Numbered from the stretch's first letter, positions 16,295 through 25,553 are shown. The stretch is DNA of 64,000 nucleotides from JAAYYM01 sp964631375 (GCA_964631375.1 CAZVYQ010000002.1:1-64000), one strand, 5' to 3'. Numbers and translations are program-made. The notes: generated by a model from the letters alone, not told the origin.

Positions 16295-19200
16295 ATGTAT
16301 TTAAAAAGTATTGAGGTACATGGATTTAAGTCATTTGCAAATAAAATTACATTTAAGTTTCATAATGGTATTACAGGAATTGTAGGGCCAAACGGTTCGG
16401 GTAAGAGTAATGTTGCGGATGCAGTCAGATGGGTGCTTGGCGAACAGCGTGTCAAACAGTTGCGTGGTGCAAGTATGCAGGATGTTATTTTCTCGGGAAC
16501 CGAGACCAGAAAGCCGATGGGATATGCTTATGTGGCAATTACTTTGGATAATTCTGATCATGCACTGGCCATTGACTTTGAAGAAGTGACGGTATCTCGA
16601 AGAGTTTACCGATCCGGTGAGAGTGAGTACCTAATCAATGGCGCGATTTGTCGTCTGAAGGACGTTTATGAGCTGTTTTATGATACCGGTGTCGGAAAAG
16701 AAGGCTATTCCATTATCGGACAGGGCCAGATCGATAAAATCCTGTCAGGCAAGCCGGAGGAGAGACGAGAATTATTTGATGAGGCTGCAGGAATCGTAAA
16801 ATACAAACGTCGTAAGGATACAGCAGTTAAGAAATTAGAAGAAGAAAAGACCAATCTGATTCGTGTAAATGATATTCTATCAGAACTTGAAAAACAGGTT
16901 GAGCCGTTGGAAAAGCAGTCTGAGACGGCCAAAGAATATCTGAAAAAAAAGGAAGAATTGAAAATACTGGACGTAAATATGTTTTTACTGGAAGCTGAGA
17001 AAAATAAATCTCAGCTTATTTCGGTTGATGAGAAATTGAAGATTGCAGGAAACGATCTGCAACAGACCAAGGAACAGTACGAACATATCCGTGAGGAATA
17101 TGACCAGCTGGAAGCACAGATTGAGGAGTTAGATAAAACGATTGAACAAAAAAGAGAGTTATTATCTGACACAAGTGTGTTAAAAGGAAAATTGGAGGGT
17201 GAGATCAATGTACTAAAGGAACAGATCCATTCTGCTGAGTCAGGTGATGATATCAAACGTGAACGTGTAAAAACGATTCATGAGGATATTGAGGCAAAGG
17301 AAAAGGAAAAAACAAGAACCGATGAGAATAAAGCGGCTCTTGATGAAGAACTAGGTGAACTCCTTAAGGTACGTGATGAGGCAAAAGGATCACTTAACAT
17401 TGTGCAAAACAAAATCTTGGATCTGACTTCCGGAATTGAAAACGGTAAAAATGAGATTATTGATATTCTCAACGAACGTGCGTCAATCAAAACCAAGTTG
17501 GGGCGCTATGATACAATGCTCGAGCAGATCAATATCCGTAAGGCAGAGTTGCAGTCTCGTTTACTACGGGCAAAAAGCGATGAGGTCGAGCAAGAAGCCA
17601 TTATTAAAGACCTTTATGAAGAACTTGGTAAGATCAGCCAGGAGATCATGAAGTTGGATGAGCAATCTGAGGTATACGATGAACAGCTGGGTCAGATGAA
17701 ACAGGAGTTGATCGATCGGGATAAGGAACTGGGGGATGCTCAGATTGTATATCATAAAGAGAAGTCAAAGTTAGATGCTCTAAAGAATATGTCAGAACGT
17801 TATGATGGATACGGTAACAGTATTCGTCGTGTTATGGAGCAAAAAGAGTCTAAAAAGGGAATCGTCGGAGTTGTAGCCGATATCATCAAGGTAGACAAAA
17901 AGTATGAGACGGCGATTGAAACCGCACTTGGTGGTAATATTCAGAATATTGTCACAGATGATGAGTCTGTTGCAAAGGAAATGATCGAGTTTTTAAAATC
18001 CAATAAACTTGGACGGGCAACATTTTTACCGCTGACCAGTGTCAAGGACAGAGGCGAATTTCAAAAGCCGGAGGCACTCAAGGAAAAGGGTGTGATCGGT
18101 ATTGCCGCCACATTGGTTAAGACGGATTCCAAGTATCAGGAGGTAGTCAGTCAGCTTTTGGGTGCAATTATTGTGGTAGATCATATTGATCATGCAATTG
18201 CACTATCTAAAAAATACCATTATCAGTTAAGGATTGTTACAATAGAGGGTGAATATCTGACTCCCGGCGGAGCTATTGCAGGAGGAGCTTTTAAGAACAA
18301 TTCCAATCTCCTTGGACGTAAGAGAGAGATTGAAGAACTGGAAAAGACAGTAAAGAACTGTCTGGAAAAGATCGAGTCCATCATGACGGGCATTGAGAAT
18401 ACGAAGGAAGCCAGAAATGTCCTACGTGAGAAGCTGGAGAAGTTAAAGGAAGAACAGCAAGAGAAGTATATCGCACAAAATACTGCACAGATGAATGTCA
18501 ATCAGGCATTGGAGAAGAAAGAGGAGACAGCAAAGGGCTTTAGTGCATTAGAGCAGGAAGATCATGAAATAGAAACGCAGGTAGCCGACATCAGGGAGAG
18601 CAAGAATTCCATTCAGGAGGAATTAAAGAATTCAGAGATCCGTGAAAAAGAGCTGGAGGAAAAGATACAGGAGTACGGTAGACAATTAGAGACAGAACGA
18701 AATGATGAAAATATTAAGGTGCTGCAGGCAAGTGAGCTTGATCTGGAGGTTGCAGGTCTGTCTCAGAAACAGGAATTTGCACAGCAAAATGCAGAGCGTA
18801 TTTCGGGAGAAATCGAACATCTGAAGCAGGAAATCTTAGATATTGAAGAGGCGCTGTCTCATACAGCAGAGGATATTCAGAGAAGACAGGAGAGTATTCT
18901 TGAAATCCAGAAAACCATAGAGGCAAGTATATCATCAGCTGATGATAATGAAATTGCCATGAAAAAAGCAATTGACGATAAGGATGAATTGAGTACCAAG
19001 AAGAAGAATTTCTTCCATACCAGAGAAGAATTATCAGAGAAGATGACGGCATTGGACAAAGAGGTTTATCGTCTGACATCTCAAAAAGAACGTTTGGAAG
19101 AATCAGCAGAAGCACAGATTAATTATATGTGGGATGAATATGAAATTACTGTTTCTGCTGCATTGGAAATGCGTCAGGAGGAACTAAGAGAACTATCCGT

Positions 19201-19855
19201 TATTAAACGTGAGATACTGTCTCTCAAGGATCAAATTCGCAAACTGGGTGATGTCAATGTCAATGCGATAGAGGATTATAAAAACCTTATGGAACGATAC
19301 GGTTTTTTGAAGACACAGCATGACGATCTGGTAGAAGCACAGGCGACACTGGAAGGTATCATCGAAGAACTGGATACTGCAATGAGAAAACAGTTTGAAG
19401 AGAAATTTGCCCAGATCGGAAGAGAATTTGACAAGGTATTTAAGGAATTGTTTGGCGGCGGTAAAGGAACATTAGAGTTAGTAGATGATGAAGATATTCT
19501 GGAAGCAGGAATCAAAATCATTGCACAGCCACCGGGCAAGAAACTACAGAATATGATGCAATTATCAGGTGGAGAAAAGTCATTGACTGCCATTGCACTG
19601 TTGTTTGCAATACAGAACCTGAAGCCCTCACCCTTCTGCCTTCTGGATGAGATCGAGGCGGCATTGGATGAAACGAATGTCACAAGATTTGCAGGATATC
19701 TACATAAATTAACCAAGCATACACAGTTCATTGTAATCACGCACAGACGTGGAACAATGGAAAAAGCAGATCGTCTATATGGAATCACGATGCAGGAAAA
19801 GGGTGTATCTGCATTGGTATCTGTTAATCTGATTGATAAGGATTTGGATGATTAA
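16295..19855 (+). CDS. smc: chromosome segregation protein SMC
   Basis: A 1186-residue structural-maintenance-of-chromosomes ATPase that forms the condensin-like complex with ScpA and ScpB (not in this window). Order: Walker A GPNGSGKSN near residue 32, a long coiled coil, a globular hinge at about 510-670 (GVVADIIKVD, LTPGGAIAGG), a second coiled coil, and the C-terminal half-ATPase with signature LSGGEKSLTAIAL and Walker B FCLLDEIEAALDE. The length is standard. It begins 8 bp after rnc, so the two are surely co-transcribed. Confidence 0.97.
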   Translation: MYLKSIEVHGFKSFANKITFKFHNGITGIVGPNGSGKSNVADAVRWVLGEQRVKQLRGASMQDVIFSGTETRKPMGYAYVAITLDNSDHALAIDFEEVTVSRRVYRSGESEYLINGAICRLKDVYELFYDTGVGKEGYSIIGQGQIDKILSGKPEERRELFDEAAGIVKYKRRKDTAVKKLEEEKTNLIRVNDILSELEKQVEPLEKQSETAKEYLKKKEELKILDVNMFLLEAEKNKSQLISVDEKLKIAGNDLQQTKEQYEHIREEYDQLEAQIEELDKTIEQKRELLSDTSVLKGKLEGEINVLKEQIHSAESGDDIKRERVKTIHEDIEAKEKEKTRTDENKAALDEELGELLKVRDEAKGSLNIVQNKILDLTSGIENGKNEIIDILNERASIKTKLGRYDTMLEQINIRKAELQSRLLRAKSDEVEQEAIIKDLYEELGKISQEIMKLDEQSEVYDEQLGQMKQELIDRDKELGDAQIVYHKEKSKLDALKNMSERYDGYGNSIRRVMEQKESKKGIVGVVADIIKVDKKYETAIETALGGNIQNIVTDDESVAKEMIEFLKSNKLGRATFLPLTSVKDRGEFQKPEALKEKGVIGIAATLVKTDSKYQEVVSQLLGAIIVVDHIDHAIALSKKYHYQLRIVTIEGEYLTPGGAIAGGAFKNNSNLLGRKREIEELEKTVKNCLEKIESIMTGIENTKEARNVLREKLEKLKEEQQEKYIAQNTAQMNVNQALEKKEETAKGFSALEQEDHEIETQVADIRESKNSIQEELKNSEIREKELEEKIQEYGRQLETERNDENIKVLQASELDLEVAGLSQKQEFAQQNAERISGEIEHLKQEILDIEEALSHTAEDIQRRQESILEIQKTIEASISSADDNEIAMKKAIDDKDELSTKKKNFFHTREELSEKMTALDKEVYRLTSQKERLEESAEAQINYMWDEYEITVSAALEMRQEELRELSVIKREILSLKDQIRKLGDVNVNAIEDYKNLMERYGFLKTQHDDLVEAQATLEGIIEELDTAMRKQFEEKFAQIGREFDKVFKELFGGGKGTLELVDDEDILEAGIKIIAQPPGKKLQNMMQLSGGEKSLTAIALLFAIQNLKPSPFCLLDEIEAALDETNVTRFAGYLHKLTKHTQFIVITHRRGTMEKADRLYGITMQEKGVSALVSVNLIDKDLDD

Positions 19856-19882
19856 GAAATTTTGGAATAGGAATGAAGGAAT

Positions 19883-20809
19883 ATGAGTGAAGAACATCAG
19901 GGATTTTTCAAAAGACTTGCAAGTGGGCTGGAAAAGACGAGAAATCATATTGCAGACGGAATAGAAGCAATCTTTAGCGGATCTTCTGAGATTGATGAGG
20001 ATTTCTATGAAGAACTGGAAGAAATCCTAATCATGTCTGATATCGGAGTCCATGCCACATCAGATATTATAGAGAGACTGCGGGAACAGGTAAAGGAAAA
20101 TCGAATTAAGGAGCCGTCTGAATGTAAGCAGCTGTTGGTTGACAGTATTAAAAAACAGATGCAGACAGGTGAGACGGCGTATGAATTTGAACATCAAAAA
20201 TCAGTCATACTTGTAGTTGGTGTAAATGGAGTTGGTAAGACTACCTCGATCGGCAAACTGGCAGATCAGTTGAAAAAGCAGGGTCGAAAGGTTATGATGG
20301 CAGCGGCAGATACTTTTCGGGCGGCGGCAGGTGAACAGCTGGCAGAGTGGGCTGGTCGTGCAGGGGTTGATATCATTAAAGGAACAGAGGGAGCAGATCC
20401 TGCTTCGGTTATATATGACGCATTGAGTGCAGCAAAGGCACGTGGTGTGGATGTTTTGCTATGTGATACAGCAGGCCGACTACACAACAAAAAGAATTTG
20501 ATGGAGGAATTGAAAAAGATTAACAGGATCATTGATCAAGTGTATCCTGAGGCTTATCGGGAGACATTGGTGGTTTTGGACGGAACCACAGGACAGAATG
20601 CCTTGTCACAGGCTAGAGAATTTAAAGAAGCAGCAAATATCACAGGAATCATACTGACTAAGTTAGATGGTACTTCTAAGGGTGGTATTGCGGTTGCCAT
20701 ACAGTCTGAGATGGGTATTCCGGTGAAGTATATCGGAGTAGGTGAGTCCGTAGAGGATTTACAGAAATTTAATGCAGATGAGTTTGTGGATGCATTGTTT
20801 ACTAGGTAA
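19883..20809 (+). CDS. ftsY: signal recognition particle receptor FtsY
   Basis: This 308-residue SRP-type GTPase is the membrane receptor for Ffh-bound ribosomes. The N domain is followed by the G domain with GVNGVGKTTSIGKLA, DTAGRL and TKLDGTSKGG. The acidic A domain of enterobacterial FtsY is essentially missing, as in other Firmicutes. Its partner ffh is at 30883, about 10 kb away. Confidence 0.96.
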   Translation: MSEEHQGFFKRLASGLEKTRNHIADGIEAIFSGSSEIDEDFYEELEEILIMSDIGVHATSDIIERLREQVKENRIKEPSECKQLLVDSIKKQMQTGETAYEFEHQKSVILVVGVNGVGKTTSIGKLADQLKKQGRKVMMAAADTFRAAAGEQLAEWAGRAGVDIIKGTEGADPASVIYDALSAAKARGVDVLLCDTAGRLHNKKNLMEELKKINRIIDQVYPEAYRETLVVLDGTTGQNALSQAREFKEAANITGIILTKLDGTSKGGIAVAIQSEMGIPVKYIGVGESVEDLQKFNADEFVDALFTR

Positions 20810-20829
20810 AAGCATAAGGAGGAACCAAA

Positions 20830-22041
20830 ATGCTGACATTAGATAAATTTGAAGAGGCGACAGAGGTCGTCAAAAAGGTAACATTGGAAACAAAATTGGT
20901 ATATAGTAATTACCTAAGTGACCAAACTGGAAATAAGGTGTATTTAAAGCCTGAGAATATGCAGTTTACAGGAGCATATAAGGTAAGAGGTGCTTACTAT
21001 AAGATGAGTACCCTTTCAGATGCGGATCGCGAGAAGGGCATTATTACTGCATCAGCCGGAAATCATGCACAGGGAGTGGCATATGCAGCAAAGTGTTTTG
21101 GAGTCAAGGCTGTAATCGTAATGCCTACAACGACGCCGTTGATGAAGGTGAATCGAACAAAGAGTTATGGTGCTGAAGTGATCTTAAAAGGTGACGTATA
21201 TGATGAGGCCTGTGCATATGCATTGGATCTTGCAAAGGAAAAGGGATATACTTTTATCCATCCGTTTGATGATCTGGCAGTTGCAACCGGACAGGGAACG
21301 ATTGCTATGGAGATCTTTAAGGAATTGCCGCTCGTTGATTACATACTGGTTCCGATCGGTGGTGGCGGACTGGCTACAGGGGTATCAACGCTTGCGAAGC
21401 TGATGAATCCAAAGATTAAGGTGATTGGCGTAGAGCCTGCCGGGGCGAATTGTATGCAGGTATCCATTAAAAACGGTAAGGTAACAACGCTTCCTTCTGT
21501 CAATACAATTGCTGACGGTACAGCGGTTAAGACACCGGGAACTCTGATTTTCCCATATTTAAAAAAGAATCTGGATGATATCATAACAGTTGAAGATGAG
21601 GAACTGATTGTTGCATTTTTGGATCTTGTGGAGAATCACAAGATGGTGGTTGAAAATTCGGGTCTCTTAACGGTTGCTGCCTTGAAGCATCTGGATGTGA
21701 AGGGCAAGAAGATTGTTTCCATTTTGAGTGGTGGTAATATGGATATTATCACGATGTCTTCTGTGGTACAGCAGGGATTGATCATGAGAGACAGGATCTT
21801 TACAGTCTCTGTATTGTTGCCGGATAAGCCGGGTGAGCTTTCCAGAGTTTCGGGTGTGCTTGCAGAGCAGAGTGGAAATGTGATTAAACTGGAGCATAAT
21901 CAGTTTGTGACAACGAACCGGAGTGCTGCTGTGGAGCTACGGATTACGGTGGAGGCTTTTGGAACAGAGCATAAGGAACAGATCATTAATGCGTTGAATG
22001 AGCATGGATTCAGACCGAAGGTGGTTAGGACACAGATCTAG
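20830..22041 (+). CDS. ilvA: threonine ammonia-lyase with C-terminal ACT domain
   Basis: A 403-residue fold-type II PLP enzyme converting threonine to 2-oxobutanoate and ammonia. The Schiff-base lysine is Lys51 in FTGAYKVRGA. The glycine-rich phosphate-binding loop is GGGGLATGVS and a serine-rich NSGLLTVAAL follows. The C-terminal 75 residues form one ACT domain (FTVSVLLPDKPGELSRVS). This shape (one ACT) matches the catabolic/biosynthetic hybrid type common in Clostridia rather than the two-ACT enterobacterial IlvA. It lies 20 bp after ftsY and is probably read through from that operon. No T-box or leader is visible. Confidence 0.93.
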   Translation: MLTLDKFEEATEVVKKVTLETKLVYSNYLSDQTGNKVYLKPENMQFTGAYKVRGAYYKMSTLSDADREKGIITASAGNHAQGVAYAAKCFGVKAVIVMPTTTPLMKVNRTKSYGAEVILKGDVYDEACAYALDLAKEKGYTFIHPFDDLAVATGQGTIAMEIFKELPLVDYILVPIGGGGLATGVSTLAKLMNPKIKVIGVEPAGANCMQVSIKNGKVTTLPSVNTIADGTAVKTPGTLIFPYLKKNLDDIITVEDEELIVAFLDLVENHKMVVENSGLLTVAALKHLDVKGKKIVSILSGGNMDIITMSSVVQQGLIMRDRIFTVSVLLPDKPGELSRVSGVLAEQSGNVIKLEHNQFVTTNRSAAVELRITVEAFGTEHKEQIINALNEHGFRPKVVRTQI

Positions 22042-22053
22042 GAATTTAAAGAA

Positions 22054-22158
22054 ATGTTGCGAAGGGACGTTAATGAGATGTGAACGGAAGTAAATGAGAT
22101 GCGAAGGGACGTTAATGAGATGCGAAGGGACGTTAATGAGATGCGAAGGGACGCATAG
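22054..22158 (+). repeat. 21-bp tandem repeat downstream of ilvA
   Basis: Five consecutive units of the type ATGCGAAGGGACGTTAATGAG lie at 22054-22077 (with a 3-bp insertion), 22078-22098 (degenerate), 22099-22119, 22120-22140 and 22141-22158 (truncated). Units 3 and 4 are identical. Because 21 is a multiple of three, the units read in one frame as M-R-R-D-V-N-E repeats, but no ribosome binding site is seen and stop codons interrupt the run. Confidence 0.9.
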
Positions 22159-22312
22159 AACCGAATGGATGATTCAATGCTTCGACGCGTCGTCGTCTTC
22201 AACTCGCAAGATAATAAAAGTGTGAGAGTGTCTCACACTTTTATTGCGATTTTCAGACTCCTTTGGCTTAACCTACGCATTTGAACCATTCATTCGGTTC
22301 TTTGCTGTGCGT
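22151..22312. repeat. imperfect inverted repeat surrounding a hairpin
   Basis: The left arm at 22151-22180 (ACGCATAGAACCGAATGG...) matches the reverse complement of the right arm at 22277-22312, apart from a five-base insertion and a few changes. The arms enclose about 96 bp that hold the perfect 15-bp hairpin at 22213-22245. The layout resembles a miniature inverted-repeat element or a large palindromic unit. No flanking target duplication was identified. Confidence 0.65.
22213..22245. terminator. perfect 15-bp hairpin, bidirectional terminator candidate
   Basis: AATAAAAGTGTGAGA (22213-22227) and its exact complement (22231-22245) are separated by three bases. The stem ends in TTTTATT on one strand and CTTTTATT on the other, so it could terminate transcription in either direction and is the first terminator seen after ilvA. 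Confidence 0.7.
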
Positions 22313-22413
22313 TGACTGTGTCACATAAATAGATGCTTTGGATAATTGGAGGCTTTTTTCTCTTGATTTGTCCGAAATATGTAAATATGTACCATATTTT
22401 GTACAATTACGAA

Positions 22414-22623
22414 CTTGTACTTTCATAATTATCCAATAATAATGCGATATGTAAATATATGTATTGATNNNNNNNNNNNNNNNNNNNNNNNNNNNNNNNN
22501 NNNNNNNNNNNNNNNNNNNNNNNNNNNNNNNNNNNNNNNNNNNNNNNNNNNNNNNNNNNNNNNNNNNNCTTGTACTTTCATAATTATCCAATAATAATGC
22601 GATATGTAAATATATGTATTGAT
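22414..22623. repeat. identical 55-bp flanks of an assembly gap
   Basis: The 55 bp before the gap (22414-22468) and the 55 bp after it (22569-22623) are identical, starting CTTGTACTTTCATAATTATC. The post-gap copy is followed by a related but divergent unit. The segments starting at 22580 and 22651 (71 bp apart) share ATAATT-TCCAA, ATATGTAA and TTTTGGGA-ATTAACA blocks. The tract is therefore a diverged AT-rich tandem repeat. Confidence 0.85.
22469..22568. other. assembly gap (100 N)
   Basis: Exactly 100 undetermined bases, the usual placeholder for a gap of unknown size, inside the AT-rich repeat tract between ilvA and iorA. No gene can be called across it. Confidence 0.99.
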
Positions 22624-22788
22624 TTTGGGAGATTAACACTATACATATTAATAATTGTCCAAAGTCAATGAAATATGTAATGATATGGATTTCGTTTTGG
22701 GAAATTAACATTACAAAGTCACAGAATTTTTCCAAGGGGAATCCTCTAGTAATCAATATATTTACTCAACAATCATTATAATGATCAA

Positions 22789-22823
22789 TAAGCCTTCTGA
22801 GAAATCAATCAGAGGGCTTATTT
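22789..22823 (+). terminator. hairpin upstream of iorA
   Basis: A 12-bp stem (22789-22800 with 22809-22820, one G-U pair; AAGCCTTCTGA and TCAGAGGGCTT) with an eight-base loop, followed by TTT. It would insulate iorA from the repeat tract. Confidence 0.65.
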
Positions 22824-22844
22824 CATGAAAAGATATTTATGTTA

Positions 22845-22873
22845 TTGATATAATAAAATAGGTATCGTATAAT
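22845..22873 (+). promoter_or_regulatory. sigma-A-type promoter for iorAB
   Basis: TTGATA (22845-22850), 17-bp spacer, perfect TATAAT (22868-22873), 52 bp before the iorA start. Confidence 0.7.
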
Positions 22874-22924
22874 AAAGCACGTGATTAGAAAGATGTATTT
22901 CATAGGCGGAAGGATGTAGTGCGG

Positions 22925-24889
22925 ATGAGTATGAAGTTTTTGATGGGGAATGAGGCGATTGGACTGGGGGCTTTGCATGCGGGTGTGAATCTCGTGGCTG
23001 GCTATCCGGGAACTCCTTCAACGGAAGTGTTGGAGACAGTTGCTAAGTATAGAAAGGATGTCAATCCAGATGTGTATGTGGAGTGGTCGGTGAATGAGAA
23101 AGCGGCGTTAGAGGTTGCGGCGGGTGCTTCTTATGCGGGAGCAAGGACGATGATCACGATGAAGCAGGTCGGGATGAACGTGGCTTCTGACCCTTTGATG
23201 TGTCTTGCATATATGGGAATCAAGGGGGGTATGGTAATCGTTGTTGCAGATGATCCGGGACCGATTTCCTCACAAACAGAGCAGGACACGCGTGCATTCG
23301 GAAGCTATTGTAAGCTGCCGGTATTTGATCCGACTTCACCTGAGGAAGCTTATGAGATGATACAGGAAGCTTTTACATATTCGGAAAAGTATGCGACACC
23401 TGTCATTTTCAGACCTACAACAAGAGTTTGCCATGGATGTGCCTCGATCGAGGTGGCTGACAAGGTGCAGCTCCATCAACCGGAGGGCTTTATCAAGGAT
23501 GCTTCTAAGTGGGTGATTTTCCCTAGATTGTCATACCAGAATCATCAAAAAATCGTAAAGAGAAATCCGGAAATCGGAGAGAATTTTTCAAAGCTTCGAT
23601 TTAATCAAATATTAGGTAATAAGAGAAAAATTATTAACGACAATCAATCTGAACAACAGCTGGCAGGTGATTGTAAAAAAGGAATTGCAGCCGGTGGAAT
23701 CAGCTTTATCTATGCTATGGAGACGCTTAGCAAGGAACAGAAGCTTCCGTGTAAGGTATTGAAGGTAGCAACACCATATCCATTTCCTGAGAGTCTGGCA
23801 CTAGAGTTTTTACAGGGACTGGATGAGGTTTTATGCCTGGAGGAGCTTGATCCGGTCATAGAGAGAGAATTGATCTATCTTTGCGGAAAGCATCATCTGA
23901 ATGTTGTGATCAGAGGTAAGGAGACGGGTGATACCTCGATTGCGGGTGAGAATACGGTAGAGAGTATCAAAAAGGATATGGTACAGTTTCTTGGTGCTGA
24001 TGTGTTATCTACAGAAGGTTACATTATGGATCAGGAAGCTGAGGACCAGAAAACAACAAACAATTTAGTGACAACAGAGAATGAAGCGACTGACATCTTA
24101 CCACAGCTTCCAATCAGACCTCCTGTATTATGTGCGGGATGTCCACATAGAGCTTCCTTCTATGCGGTAAAGCAGGCAATGAAGGGTAAAAAGGCAGTGT
24201 ATTCCGGCGATATCGGATGTTATACGTTAGGGAATGCTGCACCACTTGATATGGTGGATACATGTCTGTGCATGGGAGCGGGTATCACGATAGCACAGGG
24301 GCTACACAGAGTGGAGCCGGATGCAGTGAACTTTGCATTTATCGGAGATTCTACCTTCTTTGCTTCCGGCATGACCGGAATCGTAAATGCTGTTTATAAT
24401 GAGACAGATATTATTTTGATCGTATTAGATAATGCGACGACTGCCATGACAGGACATCAGGTACATCCCGGAACAGGAAGAACAATGATGGGCAATATCG
24501 TTGAGAAGGTCAGCATTGAAAAAATCTTAAAGGCAATCGGAATACAGTCGGTAGAGACAGTGAATCCGTTGGAACTGGATCAGGCAATTGCAGCAGTTGA
24601 ATCGGCTACGTCAAAGAAGGGCGTTAAGGCAATCATCTTCCAGTCACCATGTGTCGCACTGATCAAACCTGCACCAAAGATGAATGTCGATCCTGACAGA
24701 TGTATTCATTGTAAGAAGTGCATCAAAGAACTAGGCTGTCCGGCAATCGTCAAGACAGAGGACGGCGGCGTGAGAGTCGATGAAGCATTGTGTTATGGCT
24801 GTGGCATCTGTACCTATGTATGTCCGGTCAATGCATTTTCAACAGAAGAAAAAACCTCTGAGAACAAAGGAGGTGTCTGCCATGAATAA
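22925..24889 (+). CDS. iorA: indolepyruvate:ferredoxin oxidoreductase, alpha subunit
   Basis: This 654-residue subunit oxidatively decarboxylates aryl pyruvates (from Trp, Phe, Tyr) to aryl-acetyl-CoA with ferredoxin as acceptor. An N-terminal pyrimidine-binding domain (GNEAIGLGALHAGV, AGYPGTPSTE) is followed by a thiamine diphosphate domain (about 390-600; GDIGCYTLG, GDSTFFASGMTG, NATTAMTGHQ). The C-terminal ferredoxin segment has two cysteine clusters, CIHCKKC...CP and CYGCGICTYVCP. The start is ambiguous between GTG 22919 and ATGs at 22925 and 22931. 22925 gives the best spacing (10 bp) from GGAAGGA. It overlaps iorB by 8 bp. Confidence 0.95.
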   Translation: MSMKFLMGNEAIGLGALHAGVNLVAGYPGTPSTEVLETVAKYRKDVNPDVYVEWSVNEKAALEVAAGASYAGARTMITMKQVGMNVASDPLMCLAYMGIKGGMVIVVADDPGPISSQTEQDTRAFGSYCKLPVFDPTSPEEAYEMIQEAFTYSEKYATPVIFRPTTRVCHGCASIEVADKVQLHQPEGFIKDASKWVIFPRLSYQNHQKIVKRNPEIGENFSKLRFNQILGNKRKIINDNQSEQQLAGDCKKGIAAGGISFIYAMETLSKEQKLPCKVLKVATPYPFPESLALEFLQGLDEVLCLEELDPVIERELIYLCGKHHLNVVIRGKETGDTSIAGENTVESIKKDMVQFLGADVLSTEGYIMDQEAEDQKTTNNLVTTENEATDILPQLPIRPPVLCAGCPHRASFYAVKQAMKGKKAVYSGDIGCYTLGNAAPLDMVDTCLCMGAGITIAQGLHRVEPDAVNFAFIGDSTFFASGMTGIVNAVYNETDIILIVLDNATTAMTGHQVHPGTGRTMMGNIVEKVSIEKILKAIGIQSVETVNPLELDQAIAAVESATSKKGVKAIIFQSPCVALIKPAPKMNVDPDRCIHCKKCIKELGCPAIVKTEDGGVRVDEALCYGCGICTYVCPVNAFSTEEKTSENKGGVCHE

Positions 24890-25481
24890 GAGCTGTCTGT
24901 TAAGTGGGGTTGGCGGTCAGGGAACAGTACTTGCATCTAGATTGATCGCTGCCGCGGCAATGTCAAAGGGACAACAGGCACGTACTGCAGAAACAATCGG
25001 TATGTCACAACGTGGAGGCTGTGTAGTCAGTCACGTGAGAATTGGTGAGGACATCTATTCATCTCTGATACCGGTTGGTGGTGCGGATCTGATCATTGGT
25101 TTTGAACCGGCAGAGGCAGTCAGAGTATTTCGCTATCTGAAGCCCGGTGGAACGGTCATTGTGAACAATCAGGCGATTGCGCCTGTTACGGCATCACTCA
25201 GCGATTTTACATACAGAGCAGAGGATATGCTTGCTTATCTGGAAAAACATGCAGGTAAGGTCATCATCATAGATGGAGCAGAAGTCGTCAGAGAATGCGG
25301 CTCCAGCAAGGTTCTGAACATTGCACTTCTTGGTGCTGCAATCGCATCCGGGGAACTTGGCATCTCGGAAGAAGAGATGAAGCAGGTAATGAAAGAGAAG
25401 ATAAAGCCTGCATTTTACGAAATGAACCTAAAAGCCCTGGCATATGGTGCGAAGATGTATGAAAACTGTGGAAATAAATAG
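24882..25481 (+). CDS. iorB: indolepyruvate:ferredoxin oxidoreductase, beta subunit
   Basis: The 199-residue gamma-type domain of 2-oxoacid:ferredoxin oxidoreductases and obligate partner of IorA. The motifs GVGGQGTVLASRL and ETIGMSQRGG are characteristic. The ATG at 24882 lies inside the last codons of iorA and has GGAGGTG just upstream, so the subunits are translationally coupled for 1:1 assembly. Confidence 0.95.
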   Translation: MNKSCLLSGVGGQGTVLASRLIAAAAMSKGQQARTAETIGMSQRGGCVVSHVRIGEDIYSSLIPVGGADLIIGFEPAEAVRVFRYLKPGGTVIVNNQAIAPVTASLSDFTYRAEDMLAYLEKHAGKVIIIDGAEVVRECGSSKVLNIALLGAAIASGELGISEEEMKQVMKEKIKPAFYEMNLKALAYGAKMYENCGNK

Positions 25482-25553
25482 ATGGTATTATTGAATACTT
25501 TGATTTATAATAAAGTTTAATTGCTATAAAATTCATACAAAGAGGAAAAAATT

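Noticed and set aside
19276..19788. Antisense open frame of 170 codons in smc
   Set aside because: Ser-rich complement of the conserved SMC ATPase domain; not coding.
22054..22158. CRISPR array
   Set aside because: Units are directly adjacent with no spacers and no cas genes are present.
22268..22756. Open frame of about 162 codons on the - strand across the gap
   Set aside because: It includes 100 undetermined bases and repetitive AT-rich DNA. Nothing in it resembles a known protein and its two copies of a similar peptide follow from the DNA repeat.
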